From: Candidatus Iainarchaeum sp.
GTDB taxonomy: Archaea > Iainarchaeota > Iainarchaeia > Iainarchaeales > VGJJ01
Direction: 5' to 3'
Assembly (NCBI GenBank): GCA_016198125.1
Contig: JACQJG010000010.1
Span: 1-33,723 of the forward strand
Length of the DNA stretch: 33,723 nt
Each line of letters begins with the position of its first letter. Position 1 is the first letter of the stretch. Positions 20,863 to 30,095 of the stretch are shown in pieces. Both the position numbers and the translations under genes were made by a program. Below the pieces are notes generated by a model. The model had not been told where the DNA came from and did no database searches. It saw only the letters and a program-made list of their open reading frames with translations.

Positions 20863-22644
20863 CTATTCCCATTCAATCGTTCCCGGGGGCTTGTGGGTTA
20901 CATCATACAGTACGGCCCCCACCCCCTCAAGACCCATTAACGCAGTTGAAACCTTTTCAACGAATTCCATTGGAAGCTCGGCAAAGCGCGCGGTCATGGC
21001 CTCCGTGGAATTCACAGGCCGCAGGATAACGGCTTCTCCCTGACCGCATTCAAGCGGGGCCAGCACCACGGGAAACTGCCACACAGAATCATACAGTGCG
21101 AATGCGTGCAGGTTTTGCCCGACAAGGGCGTCTGCATTGCGCGCAACACCCAAGCGCTTTTTGGAAAGCAGGGCGTGCACTGTTCTTGGAGTTACAATGC
21201 CCTTCACAAGCCACGCCACGCGGTTTATTTCACGCACTTCATTGGTAATGCGCGTGGAAAGCGCTTCCAATTCCTTCCAGCTTCCTTTTCCCTTCAAAAC
21301 AGCAACGTGCTGGTACGTTCTATTGTCTCCCTGCACGCCCACGCTTTTGAGCGGTAGAATTACGGCAGTAAAACCTTTATCCATTGCAAGGGCGTTTACA
21401 CGATCCTGCACCTCCCGGGGCACCCCGGGTTCCTGTCCATTGGAGCACAGCACGCGCACTGCAAGCCCGGGGCCTGGAAAAGGATGGCGCTGCACTACAT
21501 TCAAAGGCAGGCCCAATTCGAGTCCCAAGGCGCGCACCTCGTCCTTGTACAATTCATCCAAGGGTTCAATCACTTTGCCCTGGGCAATCAATTCTTGAAC
21601 GGCCTGCACGCGGTTGTGATGGGTTTTAATGACTTTGGCATGCCTGGTTCGGCCGCTTTCAATGGTGTCCGGGTAAATGGTTCCCTGGCCCAACACCCAC
21701 TCGTCGCCGTTCAATCTCAGGTCAGACAACGCGCGTTGTTGGACTTCGATGAACGCGTTTCCAATGGCTTTTCTTTTTTCTTCCGGGTCAATCAATCCAT
21801 GCGTTTTTTCCAGGAAATACCCGGATGCATCCTCGTGCACAAAATTGGAAAACCCCTGCTGATGCAGTGCCTCAATCACGCGCTCGCTTTCATGCGCGCG
21901 CATAAACCCGTTGTCAATGTGCAATGCTTTCACATTCTCAGAACCCACTGCCCTGTTCAACAATGCCAGGCACACAGTGCTGTCCACGCCCCCGCTGGCC
22001 AGAAGGAACACTTTTTTCCCCCCAACCTGCACGCGGATTTCCTGAATTTTCTTATCCAAGTAGCCTGGAATGCCCCATTCATGTTTGCACGCGCACACGC
22101 GCAAAAAGTTTTCCAATATTTTCATTCCATTCTCGGTGTGCGTGACTTCCGGGTGAAACTGCAGTCCAAAAAAATTCTTGCCCGGATGATGGACTGCTGC
22201 CCCTGCACAATCACGCGTGCTTCCTATGCACTTAAAGCCCTGTGGAAGTTCCTGCACGGAGTCTGCATGCGACATCCACACGCGTTCGCTTTCACGAAGC
22301 CCTTCAAACAAGGGGTTGGATTGAATGGACAATTCCGCAACCCCAAATTCGTGGGTTTTCCCCTGCAAAACCTGGCCACCGAGCACGTGCATGAGCAATT
22401 GGTGGCCATAGCAAATGCCCAAAACAGGTCTTCCAAGGCCAAGTATTTGCTCGTTAAATGCAGGGGCATTTTCCCCGTACACGGATGCCGGGCCCCCCGA
22501 GAGAATGAATCCCTTGGCATGCCTGACTTCCAGTACACTGCTTGCAGGGTCTCTTACTTCTGCGTACACGCCTAAACGCCGTATGCGGTTGGCAATGAGG
22601 TGCGCGTACTGCCCCCCAAAATCCAATACCATCACAGTATCCAT
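20863..22644 (-). CDS. guaA: GMP synthase, fused glutaminase + ATP-PPase, long form
   Basis: GICYGHQLL, FHPEVTHTENG, LLASGGVDSTVCLALL, RHPFPGPGLAVRVL, VGVQGDNRTYQHV, KPPGTIEWE. Confidence 0.95.
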   Translation of the reverse strand: MDTVMVLDFGGQYAHLIANRIRRLGVYAEVRDPASSVLEVRHAKGFILSGGPASVYGENAPAFNEQILGLGRPVLGICYGHQLLMHVLGGQVLQGKTHEFGVAELSIQSNPLFEGLRESERVWMSHADSVQELPQGFKCIGSTRDCAGAAVHHPGKNFFGLQFHPEVTHTENGMKILENFLRVCACKHEWGIPGYLDKKIQEIRVQVGGKKVFLLASGGVDSTVCLALLNRAVGSENVKALHIDNGFMRAHESERVIEALHQQGFSNFVHEDASGYFLEKTHGLIDPEEKRKAIGNAFIEVQQRALSDLRLNGDEWVLGQGTIYPDTIESGRTRHAKVIKTHHNRVQAVQELIAQGKVIEPLDELYKDEVRALGLELGLPLNVVQRHPFPGPGLAVRVLCSNGQEPGVPREVQDRVNALAMDKGFTAVILPLKSVGVQGDNRTYQHVAVLKGKGSWKELEALSTRITNEVREINRVAWLVKGIVTPRTVHALLSKKRLGVARNADALVGQNLHAFALYDSVWQFPVVLAPLECGQGEAVILRPVNSTEAMTARFAELPMEFVEKVSTALMGLEGVGAVLYDVTHKPPGTIEWE

Positions 22645-22650
22645 ACCCTT

Positions 22651-23589
22651 TCACATCGCATTTATTTTCTCCGTGTACGCATTTATGTCCTGCACAATTT
22701 CCTCAACCGGGGGCGCGTTCCAAATTCTTTCACCCACCCAGGACTCGCACACGCTTTGATACATGCATGAAACCAGGTCAACCAAATCCCTTGGAAGAGG
22801 CTTGGGGGCATTCAAGTGATACGGCAGGCCCGCCTCCTTTTTTTCAATCTCTTTTCCCCACTGGGTTTTTGCATAATAATCTCTAATGACCTGCTTGGAA
22901 AGATGCATTCCATTCAACAAAAACCGGTCCTCATCCAGGGTTCCAAACGTGTCCACGAGCATCAGTTCCCGTTTGGGTGTGAAAGCCATTTCAATTTTTC
23001 CATCCGCATGCTCCAACCCAATGGACTCTGCCTTTTCGTTCAAAAACGCGTTCACTTTCAAAGCCATTTGCTCCATTTCCGCAAACTCTTTTTCCGTCAT
23101 GCAGGCCAGCACACGCGCTTCGTTATTTTTCAGGTGCCGGTCGGCTTTTTCCAGTTTGGTGGTATAGTCAATGATGGGCTTCTGCAAGCGCTCACCTTCC
23201 TTTGGAATGCGGGTCAAACCCACTTCCCCTGGTTTTAACGCTCCGCTTTGCAGGCGCTTGAGCATGGAACTTCCCCTTGGAAGCATGTTGCGGAAAATGA
23301 TTTCAAGCGGGATTAAGAAATTCGTTGTTTGAGGGCTTATCTCACCGCTTTCCGGGTAAAGCACGCGCACGGTTTTAACTTCAAATTCAAGGGGGGAAAT
23401 ACGTTTCACAAAATGCGTGCGCATGCCTGTTTTTTGAAGTTCCATGAAATTGTGCACGGCCATTCTGCACAAACTCTCTCCCTTGAATGGAATTTCATCC
23501 GGCATGCGCCCGAAATCAAAAATAGAATATTCATTGCGAAAACAAAAGGTGGCACGGCCAAACGCATGCGGGGTTGGGGGCTGAAGCAT
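22651..23589 (-). CDS. purC: SAICAR synthetase
   Basis: GRATFCFRNEYSIFDFGRMPDEIPFKGE, IPLEIIFRNMLPRGSSMLKR, LEHADGKIEMAF, LVDTFGTLDEDRF; track start 23640 overlaps purE, ATG at 23589 gives 11-nt spacing. Confidence 0.88.
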   Translation of the reverse strand: MLQPPTPHAFGRATFCFRNEYSIFDFGRMPDEIPFKGESLCRMAVHNFMELQKTGMRTHFVKRISPLEFEVKTVRVLYPESGEISPQTTNFLIPLEIIFRNMLPRGSSMLKRLQSGALKPGEVGLTRIPKEGERLQKPIIDYTTKLEKADRHLKNNEARVLACMTEKEFAEMEQMALKVNAFLNEKAESIGLEHADGKIEMAFTPKRELMLVDTFGTLDEDRFLLNGMHLSKQVIRDYYAKTQWGKEIEKKEAGLPYHLNAPKPLPRDLVDLVSCMYQSVCESWVGERIWNAPPVEEIVQDINAYTEKINAM

Positions 23590-23600
23590 GGTGACTGTTT

Positions 23601-24134
23601 TCACTTTTCCGATGATTTGGTTTCCAGGTACTTGGCCCATCCCATTCCCTCCAACTTTTTTGCTTTTTCCAGCACCTCTGCTGTCTGCCTGGCCCTGAAT
23701 GCATTCACCTTCTGCGCCACTTCAGGGTATTTTAATCCCAAAATTTGCGCGGCCAGCAGGCCTGCATTCTTTGCATTGCCAATGGCCACGGCAGCCACTG
23801 GAATGCCTGGCGGCATTTGCACAATGGAATGCAGGGAATCCACTCCATTCAACGTGCTGGTCCTAATGGGAACGCCGATTACAGGCAATTCCGTCAATGC
23901 TGCAATCATTCCCGGCAAATGGGCCGCGCCCCCAGCCCCTGCAATAACGACTTCAAACTGTTCATGCGCGCCCCGTGCAAACGCGTAAAGCCGTTCAGGC
24001 GTTCTGTGCGCAGACACAACGGTTAAAAAATAGGAAATGCCCATGGCATCCAGCACTTCCGCGGCCTCTTTCATGGTGGGAAGATCTGAATCCGAGCCCA
24101 TGACAATGGCCACGCGCGTTTTTTCCTGCGCCAT
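23601..24134 (-). CDS. purE: N5-CAIR mutase
   Basis: [87 protein letters not shown]. Confidence 0.95.
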   Translation of the reverse strand: MAQEKTRVAIVMGSDSDLPTMKEAAEVLDAMGISYFLTVVSAHRTPERLYAFARGAHEQFEVVIAGAGGAAHLPGMIAALTELPVIGVPIRTSTLNGVDSLHSIVQMPPGIPVAAVAIGNAKNAGLLAAQILGLKYPEVAQKVNAFRARQTAEVLEKAKKLEGMGWAKYLETKSSEK

Positions 24135-25340
24135 TCAATGCACCTCTTCAAGGATGATTCTTTTAACCCGTTCGGCTTTGGCAAGCGCGGCATTCAAATC
24201 CTCATCAATAACTGTAACATGGCCCATTTTTCTCCTGGGCCTGGACTCTTTTTTTCCATAAATGTGCAGGTACGCCCCTTCTATTTGCAGAATTCGGCTC
24301 AAACCATTCAAATGAAAAGGCCCCTGGCTTTTTCCCAAAATGTTGACCATGACTGCAGGAAAAATCTGCTGCGTGCTCCCCAACGGCCAATTTAAAATGG
24401 CGCGAACATGCTGGTTGAATTGGCTGGTCTTACATGCTTCCAACGTGTAATGCCCTGAGTTGTGCACGCGCGGTGCAATTTCGTTTATGAGCACTTCATT
24501 GTTTTCAGTCAAAAACATTTCAATGCCAAAAACCCCTGAACCATTGAGCGATTCCATGGTCTTTCGTGCCAAGTCCTCGGCTTTTTTTCGCGAGTCTTGG
24601 GGAATGCGTGCAGGCACAATCGTGGTGTCCAAAATGCTTTCCTTATGAATGTTTTCTGCCACCGGGTAGGTTGCAATATCCCCTTGTTCATTGCGCGCCA
24701 CCATCACAGACAACTCTTTTTCGAATGAAACCCATTCTTCTACAAAGAACTCTTTTCCATTCAACCGGCCCTCCAACCCGTCAAGGTCTTTGAATCCCTG
24801 CAACTCCCAATTTCCCCTGCCATCGTACGCGCCCTGGCTTTGCTTGAGCATGGCATGGCCATTGAACTCCTGCAGGGCATGGCACACGTCTTCCTGGCTT
24901 TGAACAACAACAAATGCAGGGACTGGCAATCCTTGCCCGCGCAAAAATGTTTTCTGGCGGACTTTGCTTTGAGTAATGTAAAGCGTTTCCGGGCTTGGGT
25001 GTACAGGGTACCCGGTTGCGCTCAATTCCTTCAGGGCCTGGGAATTGGCTGCCTCGTCGAATTCAAATGTAAGACAATCGCTTTGGCTCGCAAGCGCTCT
25101 AAGCGCGCTTTCGTCCATGAAATCCGCAACGATTTGGTCATCGCTTACTCCAAATGCCGGGCACTGGGGCATAGGGTCCAAAACCGTAACCTGCAAGCCC
25201 ATGCGCTTGGCCGAGGACGCAAGCATCTTGCCCAACTGGCCTCCGCCAATAATGCCAAGGCGAGGAAAATCATTTGTTGTCTCTATGCCAATCCTCTCCC
25301 ACTCCCCAACCCCTTGGAATTGTAATGAAAGAACTTGCAT
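24135..25340 (-). CDS. purK: N5-carboxyaminoimidazole ribonucleotide synthase (ATP-grasp)
   Basis: LGIIGGGQLGKMLASSAKRMGLQVTVLDP, LKQSQGAYDGRGNW, FVEEWVSFEKELSVMVAR, NEIAPRVHNSGHYTLEAC. Confidence 0.95.
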   Translation of the reverse strand: MQVLSLQFQGVGEWERIGIETTNDFPRLGIIGGGQLGKMLASSAKRMGLQVTVLDPMPQCPAFGVSDDQIVADFMDESALRALASQSDCLTFEFDEAANSQALKELSATGYPVHPSPETLYITQSKVRQKTFLRGQGLPVPAFVVVQSQEDVCHALQEFNGHAMLKQSQGAYDGRGNWELQGFKDLDGLEGRLNGKEFFVEEWVSFEKELSVMVARNEQGDIATYPVAENIHKESILDTTIVPARIPQDSRKKAEDLARKTMESLNGSGVFGIEMFLTENNEVLINEIAPRVHNSGHYTLEACKTSQFNQHVRAILNWPLGSTQQIFPAVMVNILGKSQGPFHLNGLSRILQIEGAYLHIYGKKESRPRRKMGHVTVIDEDLNAALAKAERVKRIILEEVH

Positions 25341-25447
25341 TAAAATCTATGCTCAAATTTAATCAATACGTCAAGCGGCTTTAAAAAGTCTTTTAGATTC
25401 GAGGCCTCTAAACATAGTCTTAATAACTTGGGAGCTATCCAAATGTA

Positions 25448-25996
25448 ATGCCACGTGCACTACGAAAAACCCTGGCCAGAAAAATCCGAGAAGAATTCAA
25501 CCAAAAAAAGTATCGGGAAAATCCCGCACTAGCTTCTACTGGTTTTTCCCATATTACTACAACTCACTTGCTCGACAAACTGGGTTATACGGGAAAGAAA
25601 AGAGAACAAATGCAAAACGCAATAGCGCATCAGCAACGCATAGCCATTGCACAAGTTATAACTTCCATGGGCCAACCCATCTCTGTACGATCCTATAAAA
25701 GCATCTTGAAGAATATTGACACAGAAGCCAAAGCGTTAAGCACCTTGAGTGGACTATCCGATTATGAGAAGTCGGCGGTTCGTTTGGCGATAGAAGCAAG
25801 TCCAATAAAACTTAGAGAAATCTCAAGCGCGCCTGATGAACAGGGAATAGAAGTCCGTCCACTCATCATTGAACATGCAAGAATGATCCACGCCTGGTAC
25901 ATAAAATTACTTATGGGTGAAAAGAATTTTGAATGGTATTCAAAAAACCATGACCGATTCATGCGTGCAATAGCAAAAAAACTCCATTCCACGTAA
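25448..25996 (+). CDS. Hypothetical protein, divergent from the purine operon
   Basis: 182 aa, mainly helical, N-terminus basic; no family recognised. Confidence 0.6.
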   Translation: MPRALRKTLARKIREEFNQKKYRENPALASTGFSHITTTHLLDKLGYTGKKREQMQNAIAHQQRIAIAQVITSMGQPISVRSYKSILKNIDTEAKALSTLSGLSDYEKSAVRLAIEASPIKLREISSAPDEQGIEVRPLIIEHARMIHAWYIKLLMGEKNFEWYSKNHDRFMRAIAKKLHST

Positions 25997-26011
25997 ATAG
26001 AAAAAAAGCCC

Positions 26012-26920
26012 TTAGCCCTTGTAATTGGAGAGGGACTTTGCCCGTGCTTCTACCTGCTTTAAGAGGGTGGGTGCAACAAGCGTTTTTCCTTTTCCATACG
26101 CGTCCACGCGCGCGGCAATGGAAATCTTTCCCGCAAGAAAGCGCGCCATCTTGCCGCGTTTTTTGGAAGGAAACTTTTTCACCAACGGGAATTGAAAAAT
26201 AAGCCCATGCTTGGGAGGCTTGGCATGCTCCTTCAGGTGCGCAAACAACGCCTTTTCGGCGCCCAGCACTTGAACAGCCGAAGAAGGCATGAAGGCCAAC
26301 CGTTCAAGCCCGCCTGCGGCGCGCAATAATTTTGCGGCAAGCATGCCACCTAACAATTGGTGCAGGTTTGGAACCAATTCTTTGCACTCGGATTCAATGA
26401 ACGCGCCCAATTCCCTGCGCTGGGCGGAAACAGACAGGCACAACTTGGCCGCGGATTTCAGGGCATACGCCTCCTTTGAATTTAATAGAGCGCCTGCGGA
26501 TTCCCCGGCCTTGCATGCAATCTCCTTGGCAAGCAGGGCGTTGGCATACAAGGGCAAAATGTTTTGCTCGGAAAACGTGTCTCTACTGGTAAGCTGGGCC
26601 ACGAGTTTTATACACGTTTCAGGGTCGCGCACCAATAATTTGAGTTCAGGAAAATGAAACGCGTGCCACTCCAAGACCTGCTCGGCAAGCAAATTAAACA
26701 CGCTTTCCAGGTCCTCTGCAAGCGCGGCCGCACGCACCACGTGCAAGTCCCTGCTTGCAAGTTTCAAGGCGACCTGCTTCTTGGCCTTGCGCATCAACTC
26801 CTCGCGCAACAGTTCTACACGCGGGCGTTTGAATCCAGCACCCATCCCCCTGTGCTTTATGCTTTCCTTCCCGCGCATGTTTCCTTTGAATCGCATGCAA
26901 CGAAAATAGGAGAAACTCAT
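26012..26920 (-). CDS. nop5: Nop5/Nop56-58 family protein, apparently lacking the N-terminal fibrillarin-binding domain
   Basis: LLAEQVLEWHAFHFPEL and MPSSAVQVLGAEKALFAHLKEHAKPPKHGLIFQFPLV...KRGKMARFLAGKISIAARVDAYGK (Nop domain). Confidence 0.9.
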   Translation of the reverse strand: MSFSYFRCMRFKGNMRGKESIKHRGMGAGFKRPRVELLREELMRKAKKQVALKLASRDLHVVRAAALAEDLESVFNLLAEQVLEWHAFHFPELKLLVRDPETCIKLVAQLTSRDTFSEQNILPLYANALLAKEIACKAGESAGALLNSKEAYALKSAAKLCLSVSAQRRELGAFIESECKELVPNLHQLLGGMLAAKLLRAAGGLERLAFMPSSAVQVLGAEKALFAHLKEHAKPPKHGLIFQFPLVKKFPSKKRGKMARFLAGKISIAARVDAYGKGKTLVAPTLLKQVEARAKSLSNYKG

Positions 26921-26949
26921 TTAAAAAGGCTCGTAGTGACATTTAACGT

Positions 26950-28464
26950 ATGTCCCTGGAAGACCTGAACAACCTGGCCCTGCGCAGAAGCCTGTATTAT
27001 CCCGCGGCTGAAATTTACGCCAACGCCCCCGGAGGCTTTTTGGACTATGGTCCCCTGGGCTTGAAAATCAGGAACCAGATCGTGAACGCATGGCGACAGC
27101 AATTTGTTGAAAAGGAAGGTTTCATGGAAGTGGACGGCGCACAAATACTGCCCGAACCTGTTTTTCAGGCCTCCGGACACATTCAAAATTTCAACGATCC
27201 CCTGGTGCAATGCACGAAATGCCACTCTGTATACCGCGCGGACAAGCTGTTGGAAGAGAGACTTGAAAAAAACATTCCGGAAAGCACGCCGGTAAAAGAA
27301 CTGCACAAACTGATTGAAAAGGAAAAAATCCAATGCGCCAAGTGCAAGGGCAAGCTGGGCGAAGTAAAATCATTCAACATGATGATGGCGCTCAAAATCG
27401 GCGCCACGGGAACGCAGAACGCGTACCTGCGACCTGAAACGTGCCAAACCATTTTCCTCAACTTTGACCGGTTGTATAAAACGATGCGCACTCCGTTACC
27501 CCTTGGAATTTCCCAGGTTGGAAAAAGCTTCCGCAACGAAATCGCGCCGCGCAACGCGCTTTTAAGGGCACGGGAATTCTATCAAATGGAAACAGAAATC
27601 TTCTTCAACCCCCAGCGTATAAGCGAAGCAAAAAACTGGGAAAGTGTGAAAAAGTACCCTTTGCAATTAATGCTGCACACCGGCAAGAAAAAAGACACGG
27701 TCATGCCTGTTGCATGCGCGGATGCCGTGCAGGAAAAAATTGTAAGCGGAAAACTTGTTGCGTATGTGCTTGCGCGCGTGCAGCAATGGTATGAATACCT
27801 GGGCATTCCACGGGAAAAACTGCGTTTCCGCGAACTTGAAAAGGACGCGCGCGCGTTTTATGCAGCGGAAACATGGGACTTTGAAGTGGAAACCTCCCAG
27901 GGCTGGCTGGAATTGTGCGCGTGCAATTACCGCACGGATTATGACCTGAAACGCCATGCTGAATACAGCAAAAAAGACCTGCGCGTGAAAGAAGAAGGCT
28001 CCAAAGAAGCATTCATTCCCCACGTGTTTGAAGTGTCCATGGGATTGGACAGGCTGTTTTTCACGGTTTTGGATTTGGGGTTGAAAACAAAAAAACGCGG
28101 GCCTGAAGAACGCACGTACCTGGACATAAAACCCTTCCTTGCCCCCTACCTTGTGGCTGTATTCCCCTTGGTGAACAAAGACGGGTTGCCTGAAAAAGCC
28201 CATGAAATCTACGATGAACTCCGCACGCGCTCGCTGGATGCGTTCTTTGATTCAACAGGAAGCATTGGCAAGCGGTACGCGCGCGTGGATGAAATCGGCG
28301 CGCCCTTTGCAATCACCATAGATCATCAAACACTCAAAGACCAGACAGTAACCTTGCGCGAACGCAATTCACTCCAGCAAAAACGCGTACCTGTATTTGA
28401 ATTGCACAGGAAATTGTGGGATTTGAAAACCGAACGCGCGGCATTTGAAAGTATCAAGGAGTGA
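26950..28464 (+). CDS. glyS: Glycyl-tRNA synthetase (archaeal/eukaryotic dimeric type)
   Basis: LALRRSLYYPAAEIYANAPGGFLDYGPLG, YLRPETCQTIFLNF, QVGKSFRNEIAPRNALLRAREFYQMETEIFF, HVFEVSMGLDRL, zinc-type CX2C pairs. Confidence 0.95.
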   Translation: MSLEDLNNLALRRSLYYPAAEIYANAPGGFLDYGPLGLKIRNQIVNAWRQQFVEKEGFMEVDGAQILPEPVFQASGHIQNFNDPLVQCTKCHSVYRADKLLEERLEKNIPESTPVKELHKLIEKEKIQCAKCKGKLGEVKSFNMMMALKIGATGTQNAYLRPETCQTIFLNFDRLYKTMRTPLPLGISQVGKSFRNEIAPRNALLRAREFYQMETEIFFNPQRISEAKNWESVKKYPLQLMLHTGKKKDTVMPVACADAVQEKIVSGKLVAYVLARVQQWYEYLGIPREKLRFRELEKDARAFYAAETWDFEVETSQGWLELCACNYRTDYDLKRHAEYSKKDLRVKEEGSKEAFIPHVFEVSMGLDRLFFTVLDLGLKTKKRGPEERTYLDIKPFLAPYLVAVFPLVNKDGLPEKAHEIYDELRTRSLDAFFDSTGSIGKRYARVDEIGAPFAITIDHQTLKDQTVTLRERNSLQQKRVPVFELHRKLWDLKTERAAFESIKE

Positions 28465-28473
28465 ATTGAATTC

Positions 28474-28887
28474 ATGCCCAACCCGCGAAAGCCAAGAAAA
28501 AAGGCTGCGCCTGTCCAAACCCCCCTTAAACTTGGAAACGTGGTTCTCACCCCGTATCACCAGACGCGGTTCACTGTAACCGAAGCAGACAACAATGAAC
28601 TGCGCGTCTCTGCATTGGAAACCTCCCGCGCGTTAATCCTTGAACGCATTGAGTCCACGCTTCCAAGGAACCGCATGCACGAAGGCATTCAATTAATACT
28701 CAAACGTGCCAAGCATTTTGCCCAAGGCAAACAGGTAGTGTTATTCAAACCCAAGCTTGCCACTACCACCGGGAGGCGCATTGCACGCACGGCTATTTTG
28801 CGTTATGGCCTAACGCCTTCCACGCTTTCCGGAAAAATATTTGCAAGGCGCATGCAAGGCGCGCGCAAAAAACGCGGGCCCAAGTAA
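28474..28887 (+). CDS. Small basic protein of unknown function
   Basis: 137 aa, Lys/Arg-rich at both ends (MPNPRKPRKKAAP...RRMQGARKKRGPK); 9 nt after glyS. Confidence 0.65.
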   Translation: MPNPRKPRKKAAPVQTPLKLGNVVLTPYHQTRFTVTEADNNELRVSALETSRALILERIESTLPRNRMHEGIQLILKRAKHFAQGKQVVLFKPKLATTTGRRIARTAILRYGLTPSTLSGKIFARRMQGARKKRGPK

Positions 28888-28958
28888 AAGGGTTAAAAAA
28901 CCGCTCTTGGGAAAAAGCACTCAAGCATTACTTTAGCGGAATTTGCCCTTCAGTTAAG

Positions 28959-28965
28959 TATATAA
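28959..28965 (+). promoter_or_regulatory. TATA box of tRNA-Thr
   Basis: TATATAA 27-33 nt upstream of the tRNA 5' end. Confidence 0.55.
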
Positions 28966-28991
28966 TGGCTTTTGCAAGGAGTTTCCATGTT

Positions 28992-29068
28992 GCCCACGTA
29001 GCTCAGCCTGGTCTAAGAGCACGAGTTTCGTAAACTCGGGGCCGAGGGTTCAAATCCCTCCGTGGGCT
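28992..29068 (+). tRNA. tRNA-Thr(CGT), intact, no intron
   Basis: GCCCACG/CGTGGGC acceptor, CGAGT-TTCGTAA-ACTCG anticodon arm, GAGGG-TTCAAAT-CCCTC T-arm, discriminator T. Confidence 0.93.
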
Positions 29069-29069
29069 T

Positions 29070-30089
29070 ATGGAGAACCGGGTTTTTATTGGCGGAATTG
29101 ATGAAACAAAGCTCTTTTTTGAACAGGCAAAAAGATACGGTGATTTTAAAACGTGGAAAGCCCTCTGGACGTTTTTGGAGGTTGGCCGCGGAAGCTTTTG
29201 GAATATGTACATTGGAAAAACAAGTATCCCAAAAAATATTTTCCTAAAACTTTGCAAATTTCTTCCAAAAGAACACCAAAAAAGATACAACCATGTTGCT
29301 GTGGTTAAAGATGGAAACTGGGGCAGAAAAAAAGGCGGGCGGACGACTTATTCCAAGCACCCTGAAATATTTGAATTAGGAAGAAAAATGCCAAGAAAAT
29401 CAAATAACATGTTAGGGCAGAGAAGATTTAATTTTGACCAGCCACTTTCAAGCGATTTATGTGAGTTTCTTGGGGCGTTTGCAGGAGATGGGTTCACCAA
29501 CAAATATGGCCGCCACTTTCATACAGGATTCTCCGGAGACAACCGGTATGATATGGATTATTACAACACCAAAATACTACCTATTGCAAAAAGATTGTTC
29601 AATATTAATTCGGCTTATGTTAGAAAAAAGGGAAATGGAATGTGGGTTAATTTCCATTCCAAAGACCTATTTGAGCTGTTGACTAAACGATTTGGTATGC
29701 CTGCTGGAGTGAAGTTCGACAAGGTAACTATCCCCACAGAGATTATGAAAGATAGAATAGAGTACAAAACTGCATTTGTTCGAGGAATATTGGATACAGA
29801 TGGTTGCGTCTTTTTCGACAATCGAAAAACATACAAAACACCTTACTTCAGAATTGATATTACAATGTTCAATATTCCTATATTGGTTCAAATTAACCAA
29901 ATTCTAACCGAACTTGGAGTCCATTCAAAAGTTCTTGGAAATGGGAAACACTTACAGGTTACTTCAAAGAAAGACGTTGAAAAATTCCTTCGCATTATCG
30001 GATCTTCCAACGAACGACACATCTCCAAAATAGAGAAAAAGTGCCCTAATTTTAGACAATGGAATCCTGCATTCAACCCGCCTTCTTAA
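29070..30089 (+). CDS. LAGLIDADG homing endonuclease (two-motif)
   Basis: CEFLGAFAGDGFT and FVRGILDTDGCVFF dodecapeptide motifs about 125 aa apart; visibly A/T-richer than its neighbours. Confidence 0.85.
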   Translation: MENRVFIGGIDETKLFFEQAKRYGDFKTWKALWTFLEVGRGSFWNMYIGKTSIPKNIFLKLCKFLPKEHQKRYNHVAVVKDGNWGRKKGGRTTYSKHPEIFELGRKMPRKSNNMLGQRRFNFDQPLSSDLCEFLGAFAGDGFTNKYGRHFHTGFSGDNRYDMDYYNTKILPIAKRLFNINSAYVRKKGNGMWVNFHSKDLFELLTKRFGMPAGVKFDKVTIPTEIMKDRIEYKTAFVRGILDTDGCVFFDNRKTYKTPYFRIDITMFNIPILVQINQILTELGVHSKVLGNGKHLQVTSKKDVEKFLRIIGSSNERHISKIEKKCPNFRQWNPAFNPPS

Positions 30090-30095
30090 ATCCGT

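Noticed and set aside
21484-22575. 363-aa plus-strand ORF
   Set aside because: Fully antisense to guaA; composition is frame shadow (His/Cys/Phe-rich), no recognisable domain.
23329-23988. 219-aa plus-strand ORF
   Set aside because: Antisense to purC/purE, shadow ORF.
27667-28203. 178-aa minus-strand ORF
   Set aside because: Antisense to glyS; Phe/Gln/Val-rich frame shadow.
29003-29290. 95-aa minus-strand ORF over the tRNA-Thr
   Set aside because: It translates the tRNA in antisense (SPRRDLNPRPRVYETRAL is a well-known tRNA-shadow peptide).
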